Part shown: piece after piece, positions 1-9,193 of the stretch
How the letters are laid out: the number at the start of each line of letters is the position of its first letter
Numbering within the stretch: position 1 is the first letter of the stretch
Made by a program: the position numbers and the translations under genes
Assembly (NCBI GenBank): GCA_902511005.1
Contig: CABXDN010000002.1
Coordinates: 117,900 to 181,899 of the forward strand
DNA length: 64,000 nt
Reading direction: 5' to 3'
Source: an uncultured Candidatus Poseidoniales archaeon
Lineage (GTDB): Archaea > Thermoplasmatota > Poseidoniia > Poseidoniales > Thalassarchaeaceae
The notes under the pieces: generated by a model
Database searches by the model: none
Told to the model about the DNA's origin: nothing
What the model saw: the letters and a program-made list of their open reading frames with translations, nothing else

Positions 1-2163
1 GCCTTCTCTAGCATCATCATGTATGAAAGAGAACGCAGCTACTGATTTTCCTGATAATGATAATACGCTAACTCCGTGACCTTTTTTTCGAGAACTATCT
101 AGGGTTGATTGAATTTCTTCAGTTATTTCTACTCCTTGAGAAATTAGCCAATCTGCTCTTCCAAAAATAATCTCTTTACCGCTCATCTTACCAGACACTC
201 CTGCGTCACCATCACTAATTCCAGTAATCCTCTTTGGTATGACATTTGATTCATTGGCTAATGAAATTATAGCCTTGGCATAAGGATGATTTGAGCGCTG
301 TTCTAATGCTGAAACCATTGATAAGATATCTTCTTTCTTATGACTACTAGTACATACAAACTCGCCAATTTTAGGCTGACCTGTTGTCAAAGTCCCAGTT
401 TTATCTAATAATGCTAGTTCTATCGAAGCCGCTGATTCAAGAACATCTCCACCTCTCGCCACAAGTCCTGATGCAGAAGCGGTTGAGAGCGCCGTTGCAT
501 GAGGAACTGGTGCAGCCAAAAGTAAAGAGCAGGGGCATGAAACTACCCACAAAATTAGGGTAGTTCTGAAATCTTTGGTTAAAGCCCCATAAAGTAGAGA
601 ACTAATCAATACAAATGGAACCCACATGGCAGTAAAACGCTCTATTGTAGTTTGAGTTCTAGTTGGTTTATCGCGATAACTGCGAACTAAATCAATAAGG
701 CTCGCAAGTCTGGTCGTATCTCCACTAGCCTCACATCTAACAATAATAGGACCGCGAACTAACACTAGACCTGCTTCAACATAATCTCCTTTCATTACAC
801 TAATTGGGATGGGCTCTCCAGTCAGAGGAGCACGATCAATTGCGCCACTGCCTTCAATTATTACACCGTCAATAGGGACAATCTCTCCAGATCTAATTTC
901 AACAACGTCTCCAATAGCTAAAGACTCGATAGGAAGCCACTCATCTTCTGATTTAATTACTTTTAAATTAGAATCGCATGTATCATCATCGCAACAACTG
1001 ACTTCAACTGGCTTAACAGTAGATCCACAAGTTCCATCATCACAGCAACTAGTTTCATTGGAAGATGAAAGTCGAGCTAACCTCGGTAAGCGATCAAGTC
1101 CTCCTTGCATAGCATTTCTGGCTTTTACAAGGGCGCTTTCTTCTAGATGTGCTGCAAAGGCAACCAATCCTGTAACTATGAGTGCTTCTGGGTATTCTTG
1201 CATCAACATCGCCCCAATTACTGCCAATGAAGTCAATACCTGAAAACCGAGTACTCGATTTTGAATACTTGCTATGGCAGCCTTAAACATTGGAAAACCT
1301 GCAAATGAAACTCCGACTAAACATAACAGTATAGCTAAAGAATCAGGTATTGAATTTAATCCATCAATAGCGACCACACCTACAAGTAAAGGCAATGTGA
1401 GAACTGCTGATAAAAGTTGGACTTGGTCAGGTCTAAGTTTTAAGGTAGTAGATTCTTCAAGTTTTAAATCACTACCAAGAAGTTGTTGTAGCCTTTCATT
1501 TGAGATATCTTTCATTTTTATTGAAGTGAAGGTAATTCTTTGGAATTCAATTTTACCATCTTCAAATCTTACATTAATCATTCCTGGGACTTCTAATAAT
1601 GCTGTTCTAAGCATTTTACGTTCTATTCCAAGATTAGTAGCTGCACGACTAGGCGTAAGGCCGAACACAGATTGCCAGAGAATCTCAGGATTGTGTCCAA
1701 GACTCTCTAATACAGAGTTTGCTCTAGATACTCTACCTTTTGCTAAATCTAAATCCATTCTAACGATACCTTCTGTAACTGATACCTTCACATTGTTGAC
1801 GCCGGGTAATCTATTGACTGCTTTTCTAGCCTTCATTGCACAATCTGCGCAATCCATGCCGCCTATTTTCCATTCTATGTTGTAAGTTCCATCAACAACT
1901 AAATCTGCATCGATTATTTTATCTGCACTTTGTGCAAATGAGATTATATTGTCATTTTTTTCTTTCATCGACTTCTTCAGATCTGATGATTCTTTCAGTT
2001 TCAAAGGAATCTGTGAAATACTGTCCCCGACTGTTTTAGATATGTTGGATAATATTTCCCCAGGTGTATGTTTTGCTACTTTATCGGTAATTGATTTGTC
2101 ATTAGAAGAAATGACGATTTCTTCCTCGTCATCATCAAGAAGAAGAAATTCTTCCTCATCCAT
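1..2163 (-). CDS. P1B-type heavy-metal translocating ATPase (3' part truncated by window edge)
   Basis: Read on the minus strand from ATG at 2163: GMDCADC heavy-metal-associated domain, SCPCSLLLAAP (CPC metal site), LLDKTGTLTTGQ phosphorylation motif, LTGEPIP actuator motif; frame open to base 1. Not in the ORF track because it runs off the window. Confidence 0.93.
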   Translation of the reverse strand, partial: MDEEEFLLLDDDEEEIVISSNDKSITDKVAKHTPGEILSNISKTVGDSISQIPLKLKESSDLKKSMKEKNDNIISFAQSADKIIDADLVVDGTYNIEWKIGGMDCADCAMKARKAVNRLPGVNNVKVSVTEGIVRMDLDLAKGRVSRANSVLESLGHNPEILWQSVFGLTPSRAATNLGIERKMLRTALLEVPGMINVRFEDGKIEFQRITFTSIKMKDISNERLQQLLGSDLKLEESTTLKLRPDQVQLLSAVLTLPLLVGVVAIDGLNSIPDSLAILLCLVGVSFAGFPMFKAAIASIQNRVLGFQVLTSLAVIGAMLMQEYPEALIVTGLVAFAAHLEESALVKARNAMQGGLDRLPRLARLSSSNETSCCDDGTCGSTVKPVEVSCCDDDTCDSNLKVIKSEDEWLPIESLAIGDVVEIRSGEIVPIDGVIIEGSGAIDRAPLTGEPIPISVMKGDYVEAGLVLVRGPIIVRCEASGDTTRLASLIDLVRSYRDKPTRTQTTIERFTAMWVPFVLISSLLYGALTKDFRTTLILWVVSCPCSLLLAAPVPHATALSTASASGLVARGGDVLESAASIELALLDKTGTLTTGQPKIGEFVCTSSHKKEDILSMVSALEQRSNHPYAKAIISLANESNVIPKRITGISDGDAGVSGKMSGKEIIFGRADWLISQGVEITEEIQSTLDSSRKKGHGVSVLSLSGKSVAAFSFIHDDAREG

Positions 2164-2249
2164 AGTTACCCGACAAGAGCCCCATCCTTGAAGATGACTA
2201 GATGATGTCTGAGCGATGAGATGATGAAATAGGACTGCTACGCAAGCAT

Positions 2250-2972
2250 ATGAGTACGATGCCTCAAGGCGATGATTGGGAAATGATTGTCTTCGATATA
2301 GATGGCACATTACTAGATTTTGACGGGTTCCAACCTGATTTAATCCCTTTAATAAGAGAAATAGAGAATATGGGCATAACAGTATCTTTAGCCTCAGGAA
2401 GAACTCTACCAAATGTTACGCCAATACAACAAGTGCTTGCGATATCAGGATTTGCAATAGGTGAGAATGGAGGAATGGTTTGGGATAGTAAAGCAGGATT
2501 TCCGATAAGATGCCTAGCTGATGGAAAGAGGGCAAGAGATGCGGCGGAATGGCTAGCTACTCAAATTGAAGGATTAGATCCAAAAGGAATTGAGACAAAT
2601 CGCTGGAGAGAGACCGAATGGTGCTTGTTGGATACGGAAAATTATGAAAAAATGAAAGATGCTCTAAAAGATTCACAGTGGCCTGATTTACGAGTTGTAC
2701 CTACAGGATTTGCAGTACACATTACTGAAAAAGAATTGAATAAAGCTAGTGGACTTAAAGTTGCATTTGAACAAAGAGGTATTGATCCAAAGAAAGTTAT
2801 CGCAGTTGGAGATGCGTCGAATGATATCCCTATGTTCAATATGTGTGGTTTTTCTGTAGCAGTAAATAATGAATTCCCAGGCGTGGAAGAAGCTGCTGAT
2901 CATCTAACAAAAGTAAAGGGGACTTTAGGGACAATTGAGTTTCTAAAAGAATTTATTAGAACGCGAAAATGA
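2250..2972 (+). CDS. HAD-superfamily hydrolase, archaeal phosphoglycolate phosphatase/SPP-like
   Basis: FDIDGTLLDFDG, ASGRT, GDASNDIPMF motifs. Confidence 0.85.
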   Translation: MSTMPQGDDWEMIVFDIDGTLLDFDGFQPDLIPLIREIENMGITVSLASGRTLPNVTPIQQVLAISGFAIGENGGMVWDSKAGFPIRCLADGKRARDAAEWLATQIEGLDPKGIETNRWRETEWCLLDTENYEKMKDALKDSQWPDLRVVPTGFAVHITEKELNKASGLKVAFEQRGIDPKKVIAVGDASNDIPMFNMCGFSVAVNNEFPGVEEAADHLTKVKGTLGTIEFLKEFIRTRK

Positions 2973-2975
2973 AGA

Positions 2976-3060
2976 TGGTGCAGGAGGCAGGATTCGAACC
3001 TGCGAAGCTCTACGCATCGGAACTTGAGCCCGACCCCTTTGACCACTCGGGTACACCTGC
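2976..3060 (-). tRNA. tRNA-Leu(CAA), CCA encoded
   Basis: Cloverleaf on minus strand: GCAGGTG...TCGGG-CTCAAGT-TCCGA anticodon arm, long variable arm, GCAGG-TTCGAAT-CCTGC T arm, CTCCTGC acceptor (one mismatch), A discriminator + CCA. Confidence 0.93.
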
Positions 3061-3174
3061 GACCCTCCGAGAGGTTTTTTCTTATTGAGTCCAACGGATG
3101 AACAGACTTGAAAGAAGATAAACAAAGGAATCATTCATGGCCTTCCTCTCTCTGCCGTTACACAGGTTGCTCAC

Positions 3175-4056
3175 ATGATTGACGAAGTCGCTTCATCAAG
3201 ATTATCTAAGCAACAACTAATTGTTGTCGAAAAAGCCCTTTTTGAGTTGACTAGGCAACAAAAAGCGAGTCAAAATGTACCTGTGGAAATTACAGTACCA
3301 AATTTCTGGTCTTCGATTTATCAATTACTAAGTCATTTAGAAAATGAGTTGGCTGAAACTATAAGGAATGAAGGAATGAATGCAAAAACACAATTGCAAT
3401 CACGCAGACTTGGAGTAGCAAGAACGTCTGTTTCGGATCTGACAAGAATGAGGATGAATGCGTTCACTCAACATGCAATTTTAACAAATTTACTCAAAAT
3501 GTCGAGTGGAAATCAGAATGGAAATAAAGTCCCACCATTAAATTGGCAACGTCATGACCCTTCAGAAAGAGCCTATTATACAAATGTTGAAAGATTAGTT
3601 GAGAAATACAAAAATGATGTTTCTTGGGATAATATGCTACATGGAGGAAAACCAATGTCAGCGAGTAAACCAAGTTTAGGAGGTAATGCTGCACTAACGG
3701 AATTTAGTGATTTAGATAAAGAAGAAGAAATTATCTCTTCTGTAATACCTACGCCGGAACCATCTCAAGAAATATGGGATGATCCCGAATTTGACGAGGA
3801 AGACAGAATTCGTCAAATGGATGAATTTCCAGAAAGAGCTACCGGGGCAATCTCATCAACTTCAATAAACCAAGAACAAGATATAAGAAATAATTCAGAT
3901 ATGAAAAGAATCAGAATTATTCAAGATTTAATGGACCCTATTATTGACGAAGACGGAACGGCAATTCAGCTTACTGCGGGTGAGGTTGCTAACTTTTCTT
4001 CACTTATGGCGGATACTCTAATTGCAGCAGGTTTTGCTGAATCTGCAGAGATATAG
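3175..4056 (+). CDS. GINS-like DNA replication factor
   Basis: RRLGVARTSVSDLTRMRMNAFTQHA helix resembling archaeal GINS A domain and a C-terminal small domain; long acidic linker. Confidence 0.55.
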   Translation: MIDEVASSRLSKQQLIVVEKALFELTRQQKASQNVPVEITVPNFWSSIYQLLSHLENELAETIRNEGMNAKTQLQSRRLGVARTSVSDLTRMRMNAFTQHAILTNLLKMSSGNQNGNKVPPLNWQRHDPSERAYYTNVERLVEKYKNDVSWDNMLHGGKPMSASKPSLGGNAALTEFSDLDKEEEIISSVIPTPEPSQEIWDDPEFDEEDRIRQMDEFPERATGAISSTSINQEQDIRNNSDMKRIRIIQDLMDPIIDEDGTAIQLTAGEVANFSSLMADTLIAAGFAESAEI

Positions 4057-4111
4057 AGAAGCAATGACTTAGAGTCGTCATTGTACGACTAGCCTCACCG
4101 AAGGTGAGCCG

Positions 4112-5458
4112 ATGGGAGAATCAGTAACAAATAAACAACTAAAAGAATTCAGAAATAATTTTGCAAATGATCCAGCAGCGAAAGTTGCACAGAATGCAGT
4201 AACAAATGGAAACCTACTAGATGTTGCGCTAAATAGAGACTTAGTACAAAATATTGATTCGTCATTTTCTGTAAAATTGGATGATTGGAAAGTCACAAAT
4301 CAAAAAAGTAGTGGAAGATGCTGGCTTTTTGCAACTTTGAATTTATTTAGACCTGGTACAATGAAGAAATTAAATGTCAAGAACTTTGAATTTAGTCAAT
4401 CACATATTCATTTCTGGGATAAATTTGAAAGAAGTAATCATTTTTTCGAAGCAATTATTGACACAGCAGATAGACCTCTAGACGACCGAACTATTGGATT
4501 TCTTCTGGGTGATCCAATTGGAGATGGCGGGCAATGGAATATGGCAATGAACCTAATCCGTAAACATGGATTAGTGCCAAAAACTGCTTATCCAGAGAGT
4601 ATCTCATCATCGAGTACAAGATGGATGAATGCTATACTGAAAGACATTCTAAGAAGTGGAGCAAGTGAACTACGTGAAATTTTAGATAATGGTGGGTCGA
4701 AAGAGGAAGCTAGAGTGCACAAAGATAAGAGAGTTGAAGATATTTGGAGAATATTATGCATCCATCTAGGCACACCTCCTGAAGAATTCGATTGGCAATG
4801 GGAAGATAAAGACGGAGATTTTCACAGAAAAGGGAGCATGACGCCGCAGGAATTTGCTAAAGAATATGTAGATATGGATTGGGAAGATTATGTTTGTATA
4901 GTCAATGATCCGAGAAATGAATATTACCAAACTTACACCGTCGATTACCTGCAAAATGTAGCGGGCGGCCCACCAGTAGTATACCTGAATGTACCAAGTC
5001 AAGAAATGAAAGATGTAACACAGAAGTTACTGGAAGATGGTTTACCTGTATGGATGGGCTGTGATGTAGGGAAGCAAATGCATAGAAAAAGGGGACTTTG
5101 GGATGCTAAACTATTCGACTTTGCTGAATTGTATGGGGCAGAATTTGGCATGGATAAAGCAAATCGTCTGAGATTTAGTCAGACTATGATGACTCATGCT
5201 ATGTTGTTTACTGGTGTTGACGTCGTTGATGGAGTACCAAGAAGATGGCGAGTTGAGAATTCATGGGGCGCTAAAGAAAGTGGCAAAGAAGGATTCTATA
5301 CTATGAATGATTCATGGTATGATGAACACATGTTCGAAATTGCAGCACCTACTGGTTACCTCACTGATAAGATGAAAAAAGGTCTCAGTACAACTCCTGT
5401 AGTATTACCTGCTTGGGATCCTATGGGTAGTCTGGCGAAAGATGAAGCTGCTCTCTGA
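4112..5458 (+). CDS. pepC: C1-family aminopeptidase C / bleomycin hydrolase
   Basis: NQKSSGRCWLFATLN catalytic Cys motif, THAMLFTGV His motif, VENSWG Asn motif. Confidence 0.93.
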   Translation: MGESVTNKQLKEFRNNFANDPAAKVAQNAVTNGNLLDVALNRDLVQNIDSSFSVKLDDWKVTNQKSSGRCWLFATLNLFRPGTMKKLNVKNFEFSQSHIHFWDKFERSNHFFEAIIDTADRPLDDRTIGFLLGDPIGDGGQWNMAMNLIRKHGLVPKTAYPESISSSSTRWMNAILKDILRSGASELREILDNGGSKEEARVHKDKRVEDIWRILCIHLGTPPEEFDWQWEDKDGDFHRKGSMTPQEFAKEYVDMDWEDYVCIVNDPRNEYYQTYTVDYLQNVAGGPPVVYLNVPSQEMKDVTQKLLEDGLPVWMGCDVGKQMHRKRGLWDAKLFDFAELYGAEFGMDKANRLRFSQTMMTHAMLFTGVDVVDGVPRRWRVENSWGAKESGKEGFYTMNDSWYDEHMFEIAAPTGYLTDKMKKGLSTTPVVLPAWDPMGSLAKDEAAL

Positions 5459-5484
5459 ATATTTATGCAGACTAGGTCAATAAT

Positions 5485-5835
5485 ATGTCAATAGGCAATA
5501 AAACTAATATTTGTACAATTTGTAGAAATAAAGGTGAAACAAATTGGTATAATATTTCTAACCATAATAAAAAAAATAATCAAGAGAGATTATTTTCTAA
5601 TCCAAATAACAAGATCGAACTTTGTAATAGTTGCCATAGTAAAACCACGGGAAAAAATCTACCTCCTGAAAGAGAACATATTCATGATGAAGAAAGTTCT
5701 ACTAAACAAAAATTACGTGAAGGAAAAGCTATCGCTAAACAAAAATCAATTCATGGAAGAATTCTTGCACAAAAGAGAAATCTAGAAAGGAAAGACAAAC
5801 AAGAAAGAATTACTTCTAGAAAAAGAAGTTTATAA
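5485..5835 (+). CDS. Degenerate HNH-like protein (paralog of 6570..7439)
   Basis: CxxC...CxxC zinc ribbon aligned with the downstream HNH protein but WHHI replaced by WYNI; Lys/Glu-rich tail. Confidence 0.6.
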   Translation: MSIGNKTNICTICRNKGETNWYNISNHNKKNNQERLFSNPNNKIELCNSCHSKTTGKNLPPEREHIHDEESSTKQKLREGKAIAKQKSIHGRILAQKRNLERKDKQERITSRKRSL

Positions 5836-5934
5836 TTAATTACTGAGTTTTTGTGTAAAGCTGTTTTTGGTGTTATATCATTATTTCTGATACGGTTTAT
5901 ATGAAACCTCTATTATGAAAATTATAGAGGAATA

Positions 5935-6213
5935 GTGATGACTAAAATTACACAAAAACTGCTAACTGAAAAAATGATACCGATTGCCCCCCTAAATAGT
6001 GAGAAATTCGAGAAATTGAGAGTCTCAATAGATGGATATAATGCTGAATGCTTTATTTTTCAGCGAATAAATTCAGATAAGATAATCATTTTATTTGAAA
6101 AAGAGCATCCTGAATTTGGAAAAGAATTTACAACCAAATATTTTCTATTTAAAGAACCAGGGAAAATGATTTGGGGTCATGAAAAGAGGATTATGAAGAT
6201 TGTAACAGTATAA
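5935..6213 (+). CDS. Hypothetical small protein (GTG start, or ATG at 5938)
   Basis: Intact 92 aa ORF inside an AT-rich accessory stretch; no recognised family. Confidence 0.5.
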   Translation: MMTKITQKLLTEKMIPIAPLNSEKFEKLRVSIDGYNAECFIFQRINSDKIIILFEKEHPEFGKEFTTKYFLFKEPGKMIWGHEKRIMKIVTV

Positions 6214-6293
6214 TTTAGAAAATATAATTCTGTATTAAAATTAATTTTTTTGTATTATACAAAATATTATAATATAATACGTATTCCGACATA

Positions 6294-6560
6294 TTGATAA
6301 TTATGGCACTCGACGCGAAACAATTGGCGGAATTGTTGAAGCTCAGAGCTATTGGATGGTCTCAGAAAGATATTGCTGAGGCAATAGGTCAATCCCAACA
6401 AGTCGTTGCCTATCAATTAAAGAAATTGAAAGAACAATCGATGAAAGAGGGTGTAGACAACGTATTTTCTGCAGCATTACTAGGAGGAATTGCAGGGGCA
6501 GCAGGAGGTTTTGCTTTGGCTGCAATGATGTTTGAACAATTAACAAAGAAAGAAGAATAG
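6294..6560 (+). CDS. Small HTH protein with C-terminal Gly/Ala-rich transmembrane segment
   Basis: WSQKDIAEAIGQSQQVVAYQLKKL HTH; LLGGIAGAAGGFALAAMMF hydrophobic glycine-zipper-like helix. Confidence 0.65.
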   Translation: MIIMALDAKQLAELLKLRAIGWSQKDIAEAIGQSQQVVAYQLKKLKEQSMKEGVDNVFSAALLGGIAGAAGGFALAAMMFEQLTKKEE

Positions 6561-6569
6561 GTAGATTAT

Positions 6570-7439
6570 ATGGTATTGGGAAGAAAAACAGGTGAATGTA
6601 AAATTTGTAAAAAGAAAGGAAGGACCGAATGGCACCACATAATTAGTCAAAATCATGCCAAAAAAACTGGACAGCCACATCTAATTTCGGATCCTAATAA
6701 TGTAATTGAGCTCTGTAGAAAATGCCACAACCAGACTACAGCATCAATGGTTCGTAAACGTTTGATTAGAGAAGAAGGAAAAAAGACAATCGAAAATAGA
6801 TCCATTATAGAAAGAAAAAGAAGGGAAGAAGCCCTTGCTAAAAGAAAGGCGAAAAATAAACTAGAACTTGAGAGAAGGAAAGTCAGTCTTGTTAAAGAAG
6901 AAAGAAGAAGGACTGAAAGAAAGGTACAGAATGATGAAAGAATAATCAGGAAAAAACAACGTAAGGAAGAAAGAGCAAGATTAGCAAATGAGTACGAAGA
7001 GAGGAAAGTAAATTCAATTAATCAATTGAAGGAAAGAAGTGTATTTATTGAGAATCCTCCGTCACATAAGAAAAGAGATTTTGTAAGATATCTTAAACAA
7101 AATTTAGATAATGACAAGTCTGTTAAAAATTGGTTTGATTTTTTCCATAATAATTACAGGAGAATAAAACTCTGTAAACTATATCCTACAGATCACTGGC
7201 TACATAATCCAATTGAGTTTGATAAAAAATTGTCTCAAGATTATGAAAGAGATGGTTTTATGTGGACTGAAACAGGATTTACATGGCATAAGCCAGTTAA
7301 TAAGAAACCTCAAGAAGATGAAATATACCAAGAAGCCATAAAAATAATCAATTTAGTTACGAAGGAATTCACCAAAGCAAAAAGAGATTTCAAAAAGGAA
7401 ATTAACGGAGTCTTAAATTACCTTTTAATCGGTAAATAA
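6570..7439 (+). CDS. HNH endonuclease-like protein with charged coiled coil and unknown C-terminal domain
   Basis: CKICKKKGRTEWHHI...DPNNVIELCRKCHNQ HNH signature; long Arg/Lys/Glu helical region. Confidence 0.75.
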   Translation: MVLGRKTGECKICKKKGRTEWHHIISQNHAKKTGQPHLISDPNNVIELCRKCHNQTTASMVRKRLIREEGKKTIENRSIIERKRREEALAKRKAKNKLELERRKVSLVKEERRRTERKVQNDERIIRKKQRKEERARLANEYEERKVNSINQLKERSVFIENPPSHKKRDFVRYLKQNLDNDKSVKNWFDFFHNNYRRIKLCKLYPTDHWLHNPIEFDKKLSQDYERDGFMWTETGFTWHKPVNKKPQEDEIYQEAIKIINLVTKEFTKAKRDFKKEINGVLNYLLIGK

Positions 7440-7440
7440 A

Positions 7441-7779
7441 TCATCCGAGATTTCGAAGTGAAAGTTCAATAGTGACCGAATCTGGATATTCAATCATCAT
7501 GATTGCTTTCAATGCCTTCTCATCTTTAGAACTATTAGTTACAAGTTCTAAGAGACGCTTGTGGAAACGCATTTCCCAATGATCCCAAGTTTCTGCGCCC
7601 TCACCATCTGGAGCTTTTCTGCATGGAACAACTAATTTACGAGTAGGTAAAGGTATAGGTCCACGAAGTGCAACTCCAGATTTATCTGAAATAGCCTTAA
7701 TGGTAGCACATACCAAATCTACATCTTTGTAGTTATCACCAGTTAACTTGATTGTAGTAACGACTGGCATTTTATTCAC
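7441..7779 (-). CDS. rps10: Ribosomal protein S10
   Basis: GPIPLPTRKLVVPCRKAPDGEGAETWDHWEMRFHKR. Confidence 0.93.
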   Translation of the reverse strand: MNKMPVVTTIKLTGDNYKDVDLVCATIKAISDKSGVALRGPIPLPTRKLVVPCRKAPDGEGAETWDHWEMRFHKRLLELVTNSSKDEKALKAIMMIEYPDSVTIELSLRNLG

Positions 7780-7799
7780 TCACCAATCTCTCTAAAAAT

Positions 7800-9095
7800 C
7801 TAAGCTTTCTTCTCAATCTTCATGCAGACGCCAGCAGCCACAGTCTTACCCATGTCACGAATAGCGAATCTTGCAAGTTCAGGGAATGCATCCATCTGCT
7901 CGATAGCCATAGGCTTGGTTGGTCCGAAACGGATTAAAGCAGCATCTCCAGTCTTCAGGAACGGAGGGTTTGCTTCCTTAGTCTTAGAATTCTCTAGTAG
8001 TTCTACAAATCGAACTGCTACTTGGCTAGTATGGCAGTGGAACACGGGCGTGTATCCTACACCGATAGCTTTCGGGATTTCCATAAGTTGAATTTGTCCA
8101 ACGAATGTTTCGTCGTGACGTACGAAGTTAGGTGCAGATTCAGGATATCCTGCAACGTCTCCACGGCGGATATCAGTTGCAGCTAATCCACGAACGTTGA
8201 ATCCAACGTTGTCGCCTGGTTCAGCCTTAGCGTGAACTGTGTGGTGCATCTCAATCGACTTAACTTCAGCAGATTTTTGACTTGGATTGAAAACTACAGT
8301 TTTACCTGAGTTTAGTGTACCAGTCTCAATCTTTCCTACCGGAACTGTTCCAATACCACTGATTTTGTAAACATCCTGAATTGGCAATCTTAGAGGACGG
8401 TCAGTTGGTTTTGGAGGCATCTGAATAGCATCAATTGCTTCGAAAAGAGTAGGTCCATTGTACCATGACATGTTCTCACTCTTGTTGTAGATGTTCTCTC
8501 CGTAGAAAGATGATCCTGCAATCATTGGAACGTCAGCCGGATTAAATCCTGCCATCTTTAATAGATTAGATACTTCTGTCTTAACTGAATTGTATTTATC
8601 TTCTGAGTAATCCACACCGCTAATATCCATCTTGTTGATGTTAACTATTAGTTGTTTTACTCCAAGGACACGTGCTAGGAAAGCGTGTTCCTTAGTTTGC
8701 GCGTTTACTCCATCGTTTGCAGCTACACAAAGTACTGCAGCATCTGCTTGGCTAGTTCCAGTGATCATGTTCTTTACGAAATCACGGTGACCAGGAGCAT
8801 CAATAACTGTGAAGTAATAGTTTGGAGTGTAGAATTCTTTGTGAGCTACGTCAATAGTAATTCCACGCTCTCGCTCTTCTTTCAGTCCATCCATAACATA
8901 AGCCAGACCGAAACCTGCCTTACCTTGCTCTGATGCAAGTTTCTCATTTTTGTCAATTACGTGCTGTTCAATATGACCGCTGTCTAGAAGTAGTCTTCCA
9001 ACTGTTGTCGATTTTCCATGGTCAACGTGACCAACGAATACTATATTCAAGTGCGGTTTCTTTTTATCTTCCCATTGTGAACCCATATGATACAC
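7800..9095 (-). CDS. tuf: Translation elongation factor EF-1 alpha
   Basis: [31 protein letters not shown] motifs. Confidence 0.97.
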   Translation of the reverse strand: MYHMGSQWEDKKKPHLNIVFVGHVDHGKSTTVGRLLLDSGHIEQHVIDKNEKLASEQGKAGFGLAYVMDGLKEERERGITIDVAHKEFYTPNYYFTVIDAPGHRDFVKNMITGTSQADAAVLCVAANDGVNAQTKEHAFLARVLGVKQLIVNINKMDISGVDYSEDKYNSVKTEVSNLLKMAGFNPADVPMIAGSSFYGENIYNKSENMSWYNGPTLFEAIDAIQMPPKPTDRPLRLPIQDVYKISGIGTVPVGKIETGTLNSGKTVVFNPSQKSAEVKSIEMHHTVHAKAEPGDNVGFNVRGLAATDIRRGDVAGYPESAPNFVRHDETFVGQIQLMEIPKAIGVGYTPVFHCHTSQVAVRFVELLENSKTKEANPPFLKTGDAALIRFGPTKPMAIEQMDAFPELARFAIRDMGKTVAAGVCMKIEKKA

Positions 9096-9107
9096 CCCTA
9101 AGGTAGC

Positions 9108-9133
9108 CCGCCGACCGTAGAGGCATATTTGAA
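9108..9133 (-). promoter_or_regulatory. Promoter motif TTCAAATA-N9-GGTCGGCGG upstream of EF-1alpha
   Basis: Direct sequence match to the elements at 15146..15171 and 25027..25052. Confidence 0.6.
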
Positions 9134-9193
9134 TCCATTCATCTTAATGTATATATTGATATGTGAAATAAAACATTCAAATTGCGCCGCAGT

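Noticed and set aside
809-2191. Plus-strand ORFs 809..1243, 1274..1885, 1836..2039, 1949..2191
   Set aside because: Antisense to the P1B-ATPase reading frame, which carries clear conserved motifs; Ser/Ile-rich translations are typical shadow ORFs.
3061-3085. CCTC-CGA-GAGG-TTTTTT terminator-like hairpin on the + strand
   Set aside because: Sits just upstream of the minus-strand tRNA-Leu gene; the T-run is equally explained as the A-rich promoter of that tRNA, and the stem is only 4 bp.
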